This document shows, piece after piece, positions 46,894 through 57,007 of a DNA stretch of 64,000 nt. The position numbers and the translations under genes were made by a program. How positions within the stretch are numbered: position 1 is the first letter of the stretch; each line of letters begins with the position of its first letter. The stretch is from Pukyongia sp963768085. Its GTDB lineage: Bacteria; Bacteroidota; Bacteroidia; Flavobacteriales; Flavobacteriaceae. The notes under the pieces were generated by a model, which was given only the letters and a program-made list of their open reading frames with translations, did not search any database and was not told the origin of the DNA. The stretch lies in contig CAVYGO010000003.1 of assembly GCA_963768085.1 (NCBI GenBank), forward strand, positions 372,001 through 436,000, written 5' to 3'.

Positions 46894-48630
46894 CTATTCT
46901 TTTACGATCTGCTTCACCGTTTGTCCATTCTCGCCATAAATGATAAACAGATAGTTTCCGCTGGACAATTCAGACACATCGATAACTTTCTCCGTACCTG
47001 AATCACGAAGATCTATCGTCTTGATCAATTGCCCCTGAACATTAAATATATCAAGTTTGTCGAGGGCAATATTCCCCGGGTTACTAAGCATTACGTGATC
47101 TTTGGCTGGATTCAGATACAAACCAACAGAGCTTAAGTCTGTTCTGTCAATGACGCCCAAAATACTGTCTACCGTTAACTGAAATGTACAGGTTTCCATA
47201 TTACCTGCTGCGTCTGTTGCTGTAATTGTAACAGTGTATACACCATCCGTAAGCTGTGTTCCCGCTGTAGGGTTTTGTGTTGTATTGGTAACGGGACTTG
47301 TACAATTGTCCGTCGCTATTGCCTCACCAGTAGCGAAATAATCTGGCACCGTATACGGGTTCCCTGCTCCAGGATCGACTGTCTGATCCAGTGGACATAC
47401 AAGCGCAGGAATTTCGTTATCCACAACTGTCACATCGAAGGAACAACTGCTAACATTTCCGCAATCATCAGTCACAATAAATGCATTCGTTGTTGTTCCT
47501 ACAGGAAATATACTACCGGATGAGAATCCGGAGGTTTGGGTGATCGTCACATTCCCACAACCATCGCTGCCTGTCGGCATGCTGTAATTCACCACGGCCT
47601 CACAAAATCCGGGATCGTTATTCACCGTGATATCCGCTGTACAGTTACTTGTTGGGCTTGTTGAATCCACAACGGTAATAACCTGTGTGCAATTGGAAAC
47701 ATTCCCAGATGCATCCGTGACGGTCCACGTTCTCGAAATAACTTCAGTTAAACCGCATCCCGGAGCAGAACTATCACTAAATGTTATGGCTGGATTCGGA
47801 TCACAATTATCCGAGGCAGTTGCCATTCCGGTACTTGCCGGTGATGTATCATTCCCGCATTCCACTGAAACACCGGCCGGACAGTTTACTGCCGGAGCAA
47901 TTCCATCGGTTCCGGCTGCTACGACCACAGGATTATTTACCCAGGTATCGTTGCAGCTTGCATCGGCTGTATCCTCGATACTTAAGGTATACGAATTAGC
48001 CAACAAATTGGTAAATACTCCATTTCCTATCTGTATTATAGGTGGCCCGGGGGGTGAAGTGGGTGTTATTGTAAACTGAATACTCGCACAAGTTGTACAG
48101 GTTGCAGTAACCGTTATAGTTCCGTCAGCTCCTCCCGGACAGGAAGGTGGTGTAGAAGTGGCATTAACTGAAGCAATGTCGCAGACTGGCACTCCAAATA
48201 ACGGTGTTTCCCATAAACCTCTTCCAAAAGTTCCGGCACGTAGCTTTGCATTGGTATGATTTATCTCCAGATCATAAATTGGGACGTTGGGCAAGCCTGT
48301 GTTGTATAAGGTCCAGGCAGTCACATCAGAAGTATAATAGACTCCAACAGCCATTCCAATATACATAGCGTCCTGAGGAGACCCTCCTGTATTCTCATAA
48401 GCAATACTTAAAGCCGGAACATTTGGTAAGCTTCCGGAAATATTAGTCCAACTGGAACCGGCATTAGTAGATTCATACACTTTTTGGCCAGAAGTGTATC
48501 CACTAAGGGTAATCCAGACTCGAGAGGCATTGGCAGGATCTACTGCAATCGCCGTAATTGTAAGGCCCCCGGGCCATGGACCTGTTACAGTTGTCCATGA
48601 ACCTCCGGTATTTGCAGAGGTCTGAATCAC
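46894..48630 (-). pseudogene. C-terminal fragment of a frameshifted T9SS surface protein (HYR domains, sorting domain)
   Basis: This frame (578 residues from a GTG) is the 3' part of the gene that begins at 50459. It starts in the middle of a BNR-type repeat array and continues with PVCDIASVNATSTPPSCPGG, two or three HYR-like domains rich in Cys pairs (NCTADITVNN, DGCGNVTITQT, TDDCGNVSSCSFDVTVVDN), and a T9SS type A C-terminus (GLYLNPAKDHVMLS, LDIFNVQGQLIKTIDL, ELSSGNYLFIIYGENGQ). It has no signal peptide of its own. Reading upstream past the GTG, the frame is open and continues the repeat of the first part, which shows that the two were one gene. A single missing base near 48721-48723 explains the break. 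Confidence 0.85.
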
Positions 48631-48701
48631 ATTTCCGTTCGATGCATATAGCCTGGAACCATCATTGATACCTACTGCCAGAGCACCGCGACCGTCACTT
48701 C

Positions 48702-50459
48702 CTAAATTTGTCCATGATGACCCATATTCGTACTTCTGTACACATCGCTATAGCCACCATAAATGATACTGGGGTTAGTTGCGTCCATCGCATAGGGAGT
48801 CACCCATGCCCCGTTCGATCCACCGGGCTGAATTCCGGTATTGGTCATTCCCCCATTAGTAGAGCGCTGTAAACCACCATTCTGAAAACTGTAGTACAGG
48901 TTGTTATTATTGTTATAATCGATCATATTATCCATCCCGTCACCCCCTAAGATATGCTGTATCGTAGTCGAGCCTGTGTATTTGTTCGATCCATTATCCT
49001 GAGTACCGGTCACCAGCAGGTTCTGATCGGCTTCAACACCGGAGATCTTATAGAATTGCATGATCTGTAATCCATTCCATATATTCGTCCAGGTGACTCC
49101 ATTATCGGAACTAACAGATATCCCGCCATCACTTCCGCAATACAATTTATTATCCAGGAGATTATAGGTCAGGTCATGAATATCGGCATGCACATATTGA
49201 GATGCTCCCGGAGAATACCAGTAGGCACTGAGTGTATGGCTGGATCCTCCATTGGTGCTTCGCCATACATTTACTCCACCGGTAACTGTATTGTTTGCAT
49301 TGGTTGGGTCTACAGCAATAGCCAGATCGTACCAGGATTGATCGCCGGTGCCTCCTCCACTTACGTTACTTCCCAAAATATTAGGTGTTGTAGACATGGT
49401 GGAAAAACTCGATCCGGAATCTGTTGAACGATACAAGCCTCTGAATGTTCCATTCCCAGACGCACCTCCCGGTCCTGCCAGGTAATAAACATAGTTGCTG
49501 TTTGCCGGAGTTACAGCCAATGCAATTCGATTCTCGCCGGAAGGTAATCCGGTTCCGGTTGTACTCCATGTAGCGCCGGTATCGGTAGAGCGATAGAAGG
49601 TATTTGTGGTTACCGCATAAACTGTTGTGGGGCTTCCGGGCTTAAATTCAATATCCCTGAAACTACCTCCCTGTACATTCGAGGATGTGGCCCAGCCGTC
49701 TGTTGTTCTATATATACCGGCGTTGGTAACCGCCATCATGATATTGCTATTCGTGGGGTGCATAATTAATTTATATCCCCGTACAAAATTCGTGACACCC
49801 CAGGACAATCCTGTTGAGTTCCAGGTAGCGCCACCATCTGTAGATTTCATCACACCAATAGAATACGTATCGGCTCCGTCACCATCACCCGTCAGTATAT
49901 AAACAGTGTTAGGATTCGCATGATCTACTGCAATCCCTGAAATACCGATACTCGCTAGTGCGTCCGACATGGGTGACCAGGTAGTACCACCATCTGTTGT
50001 TTTCCATACACCTCCGGCCGGCACCCCTATATAAATGATGTTCGCGTTTGTAGGATGAAAAGCCACCACATTAACACGGCCTAAGCCGCCGTTATAGCCG
50101 CTGTTGCCATTCGTATAACTAAATGGGCCCATTGCTGTCCAGCTTCCGGGCATTCTTCCAACAGGAGAATTGGATGAATTCAGGCTTTCAATCGCATCGT
50201 GCGTAAGTTTACTGAAATTTTGAATTCTCCCATCCGAATTTACATTACGCTGCATCTTGTATTCCCAGCGTTTATATTGTTTATAACCGCTTCCGCGACC
50301 ACGATCCCGATTAGCAAAATAAGATTCTGCTAACTGTTGTACTTCCTGCAGGGTCGTGTTTTCTGTTGGATTGTGAATAAGCTGAAGATAGTCCTGGGCA
50401 TGAATATTACTAACACATACGCCAATTACTAACACTATTATATAGGATAGTTTTTTCAT
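48702..50459 (-). pseudogene. N-terminal fragment of the same frameshifted T9SS protein (BNR repeats)
   Basis: A 585-residue frame with signal peptide MKKLSYIIVLVIGVCVSNIHAQ, a short helical region, then a run of BNR/sortilin-like beta-propeller repeats: GVWKTTDGGTTWSPM, VMKSTDGGATWNST, YRTTDGWATSS, FYRSTDTGATWSTTG, LYRSTDSGSSFSTM, VWRSTNGGSSHT, ISVSSDNGVTWTN and LQRSTNGGMTNTG. It ends abruptly in VYRSTNMGHHGQI. If one G is restored in the GGG at 48723-48721 the repeat reads STNMG-SSWTNLG and runs into the downstream fragment, giving a protein of about 1,190 residues. It could be a surface adhesin or glycan-binding protein. The break may be a real mutation or a sequencing error in a homopolymer. 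Confidence 0.85.
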
Positions 50460-50487
50460 AACTCTCTGATTTGGTGGCTAATAGGAT

Positions 50488-50495
50488 CAAATGTA
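50488..50495 (-). promoter_or_regulatory. TAnnTTTG box upstream of the BNR/HYR protein gene
   Basis: TACATTTG on the minus strand, 28 nt before the ATG at 50459. A TTG lies 14 nt further upstream, closer than the usual 17-23 nt. Confidence 0.45.
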
Positions 50496-50588
50496 AAAGA
50501 AAATTCTGACAAACCCGTTGAAATTGTCATAAAATTTTTCGATACTCATATCCCGGTGTATAACTCAATTTCACTATAGGCTTGATTT

Positions 50589-51629
50589 TTAAGGTGCAGG
50601 ATTCGGAATTTGACTGTGAACTTTAGCGATCTCCCTAAAGATTTCTTCGGAAAGGGACACATTGATACTGTCAATATTCTCTGATAATTGATCGATCGAA
50701 GTGGCGCCTACAATATTAGCGGTTACAAATGGCCTGCTATTCACAAATGCAAGAGCCATTTGTGTAAGGCTCAGACCATGCTTTCTTGCGATCTGCAAAT
50801 ACAGATCTGTTGCATTTAAAGAAGCTTGTCCATTATAGCGGCCATAATTAGGAAATAATGTGACTCTGGCACCATCCGGTTTTTGATTATTGAGATACTT
50901 GCCAGTAAGAACCCCAAATGCCAGGGGCGAATACGCCAAATACCCTACATGCTCCATTTGCAAAACTTCTATTAGACCCACTTCATCTCGTCTTTGTAAT
51001 AAGTTATAAGAATTTTGTGTCGAGACCATTTTTAGTTTGCCTTTCCGGTGTTCCTCCATATATCGCATAATTCCGAAGGGAGTTTCATTGCTCACACCCA
51101 CATGCCTGATCTTTCCCTGTTTTACAAAATCTTCAAGACGGTCGAGGATCTCAGCAATATTGTCCTTCCATTGCAAATTAGCGCCGTGATCGTAATCCCG
51201 CACCCCAAAAACATTCACATTGCGTTCCGGCCAGTGTAGTTGGTACAGATCGATATAATCCGTTTGTAATCGCTTTAGGCTTTTGTGCAAGGCGTCCTCC
51301 AATGACACCTTACTGAAATCAAGGCTCTTTCGAATATCTTTGAATATCCCTCTTCCAGGTCCTGTAATTTTGGTTGCTAAAACTATTTTATCCCTGTTCC
51401 CTGTATTTGCCACCCAGCTTCCTATGTACTTCTCAGTAAGTCCCTGGGTTTCCATGGTGAAGGGTACGGCATACATTTCTGCAGTATCCACAAAGTTAAT
51501 ACCCTTTTCTAAAGCATAATCCAGCTGCTGATGGGCTTCTTCCTCGGTGTTCTGCCTGCCAAAGGTCATTGTCCCCAGGCAGATCTTACTAATTTTTAGG
51601 TCGGTGTTCGGGAGGTTGGTGTATTTCAT
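50589..51629 (-). CDS. aldo/keto reductase (Tas-like)
   Basis: A 346-residue NADPH-dependent oxidoreductase of the AKR superfamily. It has ICLGTMTFGRQNTEEEAHQQ (20), the active-site GINFVDTAEMYAVP (Asp and Tyr), the Lys in IVLATKITGPG, and YIDLYQLHWPERN with the His. SNETPFGIMRYM and VTANIVGATSIDQL match the cofactor-binding end. Order and spacing are close to E. coli Tas. The physiological substrate is unknown. It lies between the frameshifted T9SS gene and the OmpA gene on the same strand. Confidence 0.93.
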   Translation of the reverse strand: MKYTNLPNTDLKISKICLGTMTFGRQNTEEEAHQQLDYALEKGINFVDTAEMYAVPFTMETQGLTEKYIGSWVANTGNRDKIVLATKITGPGRGIFKDIRKSLDFSKVSLEDALHKSLKRLQTDYIDLYQLHWPERNVNVFGVRDYDHGANLQWKDNIAEILDRLEDFVKQGKIRHVGVSNETPFGIMRYMEEHRKGKLKMVSTQNSYNLLQRRDEVGLIEVLQMEHVGYLAYSPLAFGVLTGKYLNNQKPDGARVTLFPNYGRYNGQASLNATDLYLQIARKHGLSLTQMALAFVNSRPFVTANIVGATSIDQLSENIDSINVSLSEEIFREIAKVHSQIPNPAP

Positions 51630-51667
51630 AAGTTGAGATCCTTCACTTTCGATTGGGATAACAAGTG

Positions 51668-52621
51668 TTAGATTTCGTTTAACAATTTTGCGATCTCATC
51701 CAGTTTTGGGGTAAGGATCACTTCAATCCTACGGTTTTTTATACGGCCGGTAGCATTTGTATTAGGAGCCACCGGGGCGTACTCACCTCTTCCCGCTGCT
51801 GTAAGATTATCTTTAGGTATCCCTGAATTTTGAGTTAAAATATTTACAATGGCTGTAGCCCTTTTAGTGGATAGATCCCAGTTGTCCTTAATATTTCCAC
51901 TTCCGCCGTACGGGACATTATCGGTATGCCCTTCAATTAAAACGGCAATTTCTTTATTCTGGGCCAGTACTTTTCCTAATTGAACCACGGCTTCTCGTCC
52001 TCGACTATTAACTGCCCAGCTTCCGCTATCGAACAATAATTTATTTTCCATAGAAACATATACTTTCCCGTCCCGTTGCTCGACGGTAAGGCCATTTCCT
52101 TCAAAATTTACAAGAGCAGCCGAAATTGCGTCCTTTAAAGCTCGCATCTTGGCATCCTTTGCAGCAATGATTCCTTCCAATTCATCTACCCGGGCCGATC
52201 TGGACGCCAATTCCTTTTGAAGCGTCTTTAATCGCGCCTCTTCTTCTGCCAACAGCTTCTCCTTGGCTTGCAGTTCTTCAAGCAGTTTCCGGTTGCGTTC
52301 CAGGTTTTCCGTTAAAGCGGAGGAGCTATTTGCTTCCAGAGCGTCATAAGACGACTGCAACCTATCCAAATTGCTCTCCATTGCCGAAAGTTCCATCCTA
52401 AGACGGGTGTTTTCGGCATTTAACCTATCAACTTCAGCGCGTAATTTTGTCACGGAAAAGGACTCCGCATTTCCACCAGTAGCATCCAAGCGAGCCATAA
52501 GGGATTCGTTTTCAGCTTTCAAGGCATCATAGCGGTCCTGAAGGTCTTCATATATCTTACTGGACACACAGGAACTCATTATGGAAACAAGGATAATTCC
52601 GAAGAAAATCTTTTTAATCAT
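51668..52621 (-). CDS. OmpA-family lipoprotein with coiled coil
   Basis: A 317-residue lipoprotein: signal MIKKIFFGIILVSIMSSC with Cys18, then a long heptad-rich coiled coil (about 25-165; Ala, Leu, Glu and Arg rich, with ALKAENESLMARLDATGG). The C-terminal OmpA domain (about 190-315) has FDSGSWAVNSRGREAVVQLG (20) and the peptidoglycan-binding IEGHTDNVPYGG and NWDLSTKRATAIVNIL. It should link the outer membrane to the cell wall through a rod. TAAATTTG lies only 2 nt before the ATG, which is closer than in the other leaderless candidates and may be chance. xth ends 21 nt upstream. Confidence 0.93.
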   Translation of the reverse strand: MIKKIFFGIILVSIMSSCVSSKIYEDLQDRYDALKAENESLMARLDATGGNAESFSVTKLRAEVDRLNAENTRLRMELSAMESNLDRLQSSYDALEANSSSALTENLERNRKLLEELQAKEKLLAEEEARLKTLQKELASRSARVDELEGIIAAKDAKMRALKDAISAALVNFEGNGLTVEQRDGKVYVSMENKLLFDSGSWAVNSRGREAVVQLGKVLAQNKEIAVLIEGHTDNVPYGGSGNIKDNWDLSTKRATAIVNILTQNSGIPKDNLTAAGRGEYAPVAPNTNATGRIKNRRIEVILTPKLDEIAKLLNEI

Positions 52622-52642
52622 AGCAAATTTAGTTTAGGACAA

Positions 52643-53407
52643 TTATAGTGATAGTTCGACCATATGCGGACAATGATCACTGTGATGTGCTTCAGGTAAT
52701 ATAACGGCCCGTTTCATTTTTTCTTGCAGGGGCTGGGCCACCATATTGTAATCGATGCGCCAGCCTTTATTATTAGCCCTGGCATTGGCGCGATAGCTCC
52801 ACCAGGTGTATTGATGAGGTTCTTTGTTGAAATATCGGAAAGAATCAATAAACCCACTATCGATGAACTTTCCTATCCACTCGCGCTCCACAGGCAAAAA
52901 TCCTGACACTTTCTTATTGCGTACTGGATCGTGAATATCGATAGCTTCATGACAAATATTGTAGTCACCGCAGATCACAAGGTTGGGTAATTCTCTTTTA
53001 AGATCGTCCACATACGTCTGAAAATCTGCCATATAGGTAAGTTTATGGTCCAGTCGCTCAATATTGGTGCCGCTTGGCAAATACAAACTCATTATCGACA
53101 CCCCATCGTAGTCCACTCTAAGGTTTCTACCTTCAAAATCCATATAGTCAATTCCGGTACCATAAACCACCTGGCTGGGTTCCTTCTTACAAAATATTGC
53201 CACGCCACTATACCCCTTCTTCTGGGCGCTATACCAATAATGATAGGGATATCCCGCAGCTTCAATCTCATTTATTTCTACCTGATCCTCCATGGCTTTG
53301 GTTTCCTGTATACAAAATACATCCGGGCCTGCAACTTTAAGCCACTCCATGAGGCCTTTGCGCATAGCAGCGCGGATTCCGTTAACGTTGTAGGATATTA
53401 TCTTCAT
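52643..53407 (-). CDS. xth: exodeoxyribonuclease III
   Basis: A 254-residue AP endonuclease/3'-exonuclease of base-excision repair. It starts MKIISYNVNGIRAAMRKGLM (20) and has IQETKAMEDQ with the metal-binding Glu, NLVICGDYNICHEAIDIHDP (Asp and Asn of the active site) and the C-terminal HHSDHCPHMVEL with the catalytic Asp-His pair. Length is typical. The gene order xth-OmpA on the same strand with a 21-nt gap suggests one transcript. The divergent neighbour at 53535 is a large outer-membrane protein. Confidence 0.96.
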   Translation of the reverse strand: MKIISYNVNGIRAAMRKGLMEWLKVAGPDVFCIQETKAMEDQVEINEIEAAGYPYHYWYSAQKKGYSGVAIFCKKEPSQVVYGTGIDYMDFEGRNLRVDYDGVSIMSLYLPSGTNIERLDHKLTYMADFQTYVDDLKRELPNLVICGDYNICHEAIDIHDPVRNKKVSGFLPVEREWIGKFIDSGFIDSFRYFNKEPHQYTWWSYRANARANNKGWRIDYNMVAQPLQEKMKRAVILPEAHHSDHCPHMVELSL

Positions 53408-53534
53408 GACCAGTCTTTGATTTTCATTTCGGCAGCACTAAAGTAAATAACATCGTATTTTTACCCCAACAACTACACGAAAGGTTTTCAAAAAAGAATC
53501 AACAAAATAAAAAGCTGTTGCTAAAGTTGTATAC

Positions 53535-56500
53535 ATGATGAAGCATTTCCTGTTTATTTTATTGTTGGTCGCGCCTTTTCTGGGAAATGCACAGGATGTT
53601 CCATCAAATTATAAAACAAAAAAAATAGCCGTTATCGACAGTATTCTCGTGGATAGTGTTGCCATTAATCCCTCCCGGTTTCAGGTGCTTCGTAAAGATG
53701 GAAGTGTGTTGGATTCACTGGATTACCGCATCGATTTTAATTCTGGCCTTCTAATACTTGCCGAAAGGGTGAAGAACCAAACCGACAGCGTAACGATCAA
53801 CTATTTAAAATACCCTGATTATCTCACGCGAGACTATTATGTGTTCGATCCGAAACGAATTATTGAAAGTACCGGGTCGGTGGAGAAACTATACTCGTTA
53901 CAGGAAGTTGGTACAAGGCGGTCTTTTACACCCTTCGAAGGACTGAATACCGTGGGTAGCATTTCCAGGGGAGTTACCGTGGGTAATAATCAGAATGCCG
54001 TGGTAAATAGTGAGCTCGATCTTCAGATCACCGGCCGGCTAAGTGATAAAGTTTCCATAAGAGCGTCCATCCAGGACGCTAATATCCCTGCACAACAAGG
54101 TGGTTATTCACAGAGCCTGGATGAATTCGACCAGATATTTATAGAACTATTCTCAGACAACTGGAATATTCGTGCCGGAGACGTAGATCTTCAGAATACC
54201 GATAGCTATTTCGGCAGGTTTACCAAAAAAGTTCAGGGTATCTCCCTGGCGGGAAAACTCAACCATGAAAACGGTGCTACTTCAAATGGTTTTGCTTCCG
54301 GAGCATTGGTAAGGGGTGTTTTCCAACGTAGTCAGTTTACCGGTCAGGAAGGCAATCAGGGGCCTTATAAACTGATTGGTCCTAATGGCGAACTCTTTAT
54401 TTTAATCGTATCGGGGAGTGAGCGCGTTTATGTTAATGGGTTGTTGCTGAAACGTGGTGAGAATGCGGATTATGTGATCGATTACAACGCGGGAGAATTA
54501 AAATTCAACCCTACTTTTCCAATTACCGCCAATATGCGCATCGTCGTTGAATATCAGTTTACCGATCGGAATTATTCAAGATTCATTGGTTATGGTGGCG
54601 GTAACTATAGTAACGATAATTTCGACCTAGGGGTCTATGTTTATTCTGAAAATGACGCTAAGAATCAACCTCTTCAGCAAAATCTTTCCGAAGAACAAGT
54701 AGCGATTCTAAAAGCCGCCGGAGATAATAGGGATGCCATGACGGCCCCTTCGGCAGTTCCGGATACTTATTCAGAAAATAAAATACTCTATAAAAAAGAA
54801 ATACTCGATGGCGTTGAAATATTCGTCTTCTCTAATAACCCGGAAGATGAACTATTCAGTGTCCGATTCAGTCTGCTGGGTCCGAATCAGGGAAATTATG
54901 TGATAAGCGATCAAAGCGCCATCAACCGTATCTTGGAGTATGTTTCGCCATTAAACGGTGTTCCTCAGGGTGAATACGAACCGGTAATTCAACTCACTGC
55001 TCCAATGAAGTTGCAGATTGCCGGCGTGAATGGTAGTTATCACCCTTCGGAAAATACCACGATCGATTTTGAAGTAGCCGGGAGCCAGAATGATCTCAAC
55101 TTGTTCTCCGATCTGGACAATGAGGACAACGACGGATTTGCGGCTCGGCTCGCTGCAAAACAGACGCTGCTTAAAAATGCGGATACACTGTCCCTAAATG
55201 GTTATGGCTCCCTTGATTTTATAAATAAAGACTTCCGTACTATCGAAAGGCTGTACAATATAGAATTTGTACGTGACTGGAACCTTATCGATCCTTTGGG
55301 CGATCAGCGTTTTGTCATTGCCGGAATGGAAGTAGCACAACCCCGTTTGGGTGTTGCGAGCTATGCGTACCAGAATCTGAATTTTTCAGGAAATTTTAAA
55401 GGTGACCGTCATGTTCTGAATGCCGGTCTTCGTCCTGGTAAATTTCGGATAAACAGTGCCAGCAGCTACCTGAAGAGCGAAAGCGACTCCCTCGACTCCA
55501 AATTTGCCCGATCATTTACTAATGCGGTTTACCAGCTGAACAAATCGTGGATAGGTGCCAAGGTCAACCTCGAAGATAACCGGGTTTCCACATTGAAAAA
55601 TGACAGCCTGACCGGTGTGAGCCAGCGTTTCATTTCTTACGAAACCTATGTTGGTATTGGTGACAGCACCAAGGTATTTGCCGAAGCCGGGTATCAATAT
55701 CGGGTGAACGACAGTGTACGTAATGCCGTGATGACGAAAGTGAACAGTTCGAATACCTACTACCTGAAATCCCGGGTGATCAATACGCCTGAGTCGCAAC
55801 TTTCCGTCTATGCAAATTACAGGGATCTTAAGGACGAAGATGGCGGTGAAGATGATGAGCGATCTTTAACATCCAGGCTCATATATAATCAACGATTGTT
55901 TAAAGGAGGGATACGCTGGAACACGGTCCTTGAATCGAATAGTGGAGTGATCCCACAGCAGGAATTTACCTATATCAAGGTGGAACCGGGGCAGGGGATC
56001 TACACCTGGAAGGATTACAACAACAATGGCATACAGGAGCTGGATGAATTTGAGATTGCGCAATTCCAGGATGAGGCCGAATATATCCGGGTTTTGCTTC
56101 CCAACCAGATCTTCGTAAAAATTCGAGAGAATAAATTCAGTCAGCTGCTAACTTTAAATCCGCAGGCATGGAATTCGGAAGATGGTTTTAAGAAATTGCT
56201 GTCTCAGTTTCATAACCAGACCTCTTATCTTATCAGTCGAAAAACACGCAGAAATAATGACGATTTCAACATAAATCCTTTTAAAGATGGCGGCGATGAT
56301 GAGTTGGGTCTTACGTTAAACTTCAGGAATGTACTTTTCTTTAATCGGGGGAAGCAAAATTACACCACCAGTTATACCTTTATTGCTTCAAGTGCAAATA
56401 ATTTACTTTCGGTTGGCCTTCAGAAAAATGCGCTGCAGAGTCATCAGGTTAATTTCAATCATAAAATATGGACCAGCTGGTTGATAACTATGAAAGGATC

Positions 56501-56954
56501 TTTAGGAAACAATGAAAGCACTTCGGAAAATTTCCCTACCCGAAATTTCAAATTGGATAGTTATAGTCTAAATCCGAAGCTGTCTTATTTATTCAATAAA
56601 CGTACAAGGTTCGATGTCTTTTATGAATTTGCTAACGATGAAAATGGTATCGCAGGGAATGAAAAGCTGGACAGTCAGAAAACAGGTGTTTCGTTTGCTC
56701 ATACCAATGCTGAAAAAATATCGGTAACGGCCGAGTTTAATTATATCAACAACGATTTCAGAGGAAGTGCATTCTCTCCTGTGGCTTATCAGATGTTGCA
56801 GGGATTACAGCCGGGATCTAATTTTACCTGGAGTTTATTATTTCAGAAGAAGATCACAAAATACCTGGACGTGAATATGTCTTACTTCGGAAGGAATAGT
56901 GAAAATTCGTCCACTATTCATACAGGCAGTATTCAATTACGGGCATACTTCTAA
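53535..56954 (+). CDS. very large putative outer-membrane beta-barrel protein
   Basis: A 1,139-residue protein with a signal peptide (MMKHFLFILLLVAPFLGNAQ; two ATG in a row). Residues 25-110 form a small beta domain, then SISRGVTVGNNQNAVVNSEL (20), LQITGRLSDKVSIRASIQD and SLDEFDQIFIELFSDNWNIR (20) begin a series of alternating hydrophobic strands that fills the rest and ends with a typical barrel strand (TGSIQLRAYF). A segment DYVIDYNAGELKFNPTFPI resembles repeats in SprA and related giant outer-membrane proteins. There is no TonB plug. A role in secretion or surface display is possible but not shown. It is flanked by xth (divergent) and a strong terminator. Confidence 0.78.
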   Translation: MMKHFLFILLLVAPFLGNAQDVPSNYKTKKIAVIDSILVDSVAINPSRFQVLRKDGSVLDSLDYRIDFNSGLLILAERVKNQTDSVTINYLKYPDYLTRDYYVFDPKRIIESTGSVEKLYSLQEVGTRRSFTPFEGLNTVGSISRGVTVGNNQNAVVNSELDLQITGRLSDKVSIRASIQDANIPAQQGGYSQSLDEFDQIFIELFSDNWNIRAGDVDLQNTDSYFGRFTKKVQGISLAGKLNHENGATSNGFASGALVRGVFQRSQFTGQEGNQGPYKLIGPNGELFILIVSGSERVYVNGLLLKRGENADYVIDYNAGELKFNPTFPITANMRIVVEYQFTDRNYSRFIGYGGGNYSNDNFDLGVYVYSENDAKNQPLQQNLSEEQVAILKAAGDNRDAMTAPSAVPDTYSENKILYKKEILDGVEIFVFSNNPEDELFSVRFSLLGPNQGNYVISDQSAINRILEYVSPLNGVPQGEYEPVIQLTAPMKLQIAGVNGSYHPSENTTIDFEVAGSQNDLNLFSDLDNEDNDGFAARLAAKQTLLKNADTLSLNGYGSLDFINKDFRTIERLYNIEFVRDWNLIDPLGDQRFVIAGMEVAQPRLGVASYAYQNLNFSGNFKGDRHVLNAGLRPGKFRINSASSYLKSESDSLDSKFARSFTNAVYQLNKSWIGAKVNLEDNRVSTLKNDSLTGVSQRFISYETYVGIGDSTKVFAEAGYQYRVNDSVRNAVMTKVNSSNTYYLKSRVINTPESQLSVYANYRDLKDEDGGEDDERSLTSRLIYNQRLFKGGIRWNTVLESNSGVIPQQEFTYIKVEPGQGIYTWKDYNNNGIQELDEFEIAQFQDEAEYIRVLLPNQIFVKIRENKFSQLLTLNPQAWNSEDGFKKLLSQFHNQTSYLISRKTRRNNDDFNINPFKDGGDDELGLTLNFRNVLFFNRGKQNYTTSYTFIASSANNLLSVGLQKNALQSHQVNFNHKIWTSWLITMKGSLGNNESTSENFPTRNFKLDSYSLNPKLSYLFNKRTRFDVFYEFANDENGIAGNEKLDSQKTGVSFAHTNAEKISVTAEFNYINNDFRGSAFSPVAYQMLQGLQPGSNFTWSLLFQKKITKYLDVNMSYFGRNSENSSTIHTGSIQLRAYF

Positions 56955-56956
56955 AA

Positions 56957-56985
56957 AAAAGAGCCCTCGAAATGAGGGCTCTTTT
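56957..56985. terminator. bidirectional terminator between the large OMP and T9SS genes
   Basis: AAAAGAGCCCTC pairs with GAGGGCTCTTTT around GAAAT. It has T or A tracts on both sides and ends both convergent transcripts. Confidence 0.9.
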
Positions 56986-57007
56986 AAAATCATTTTAAAG
57001 TGAAGTC

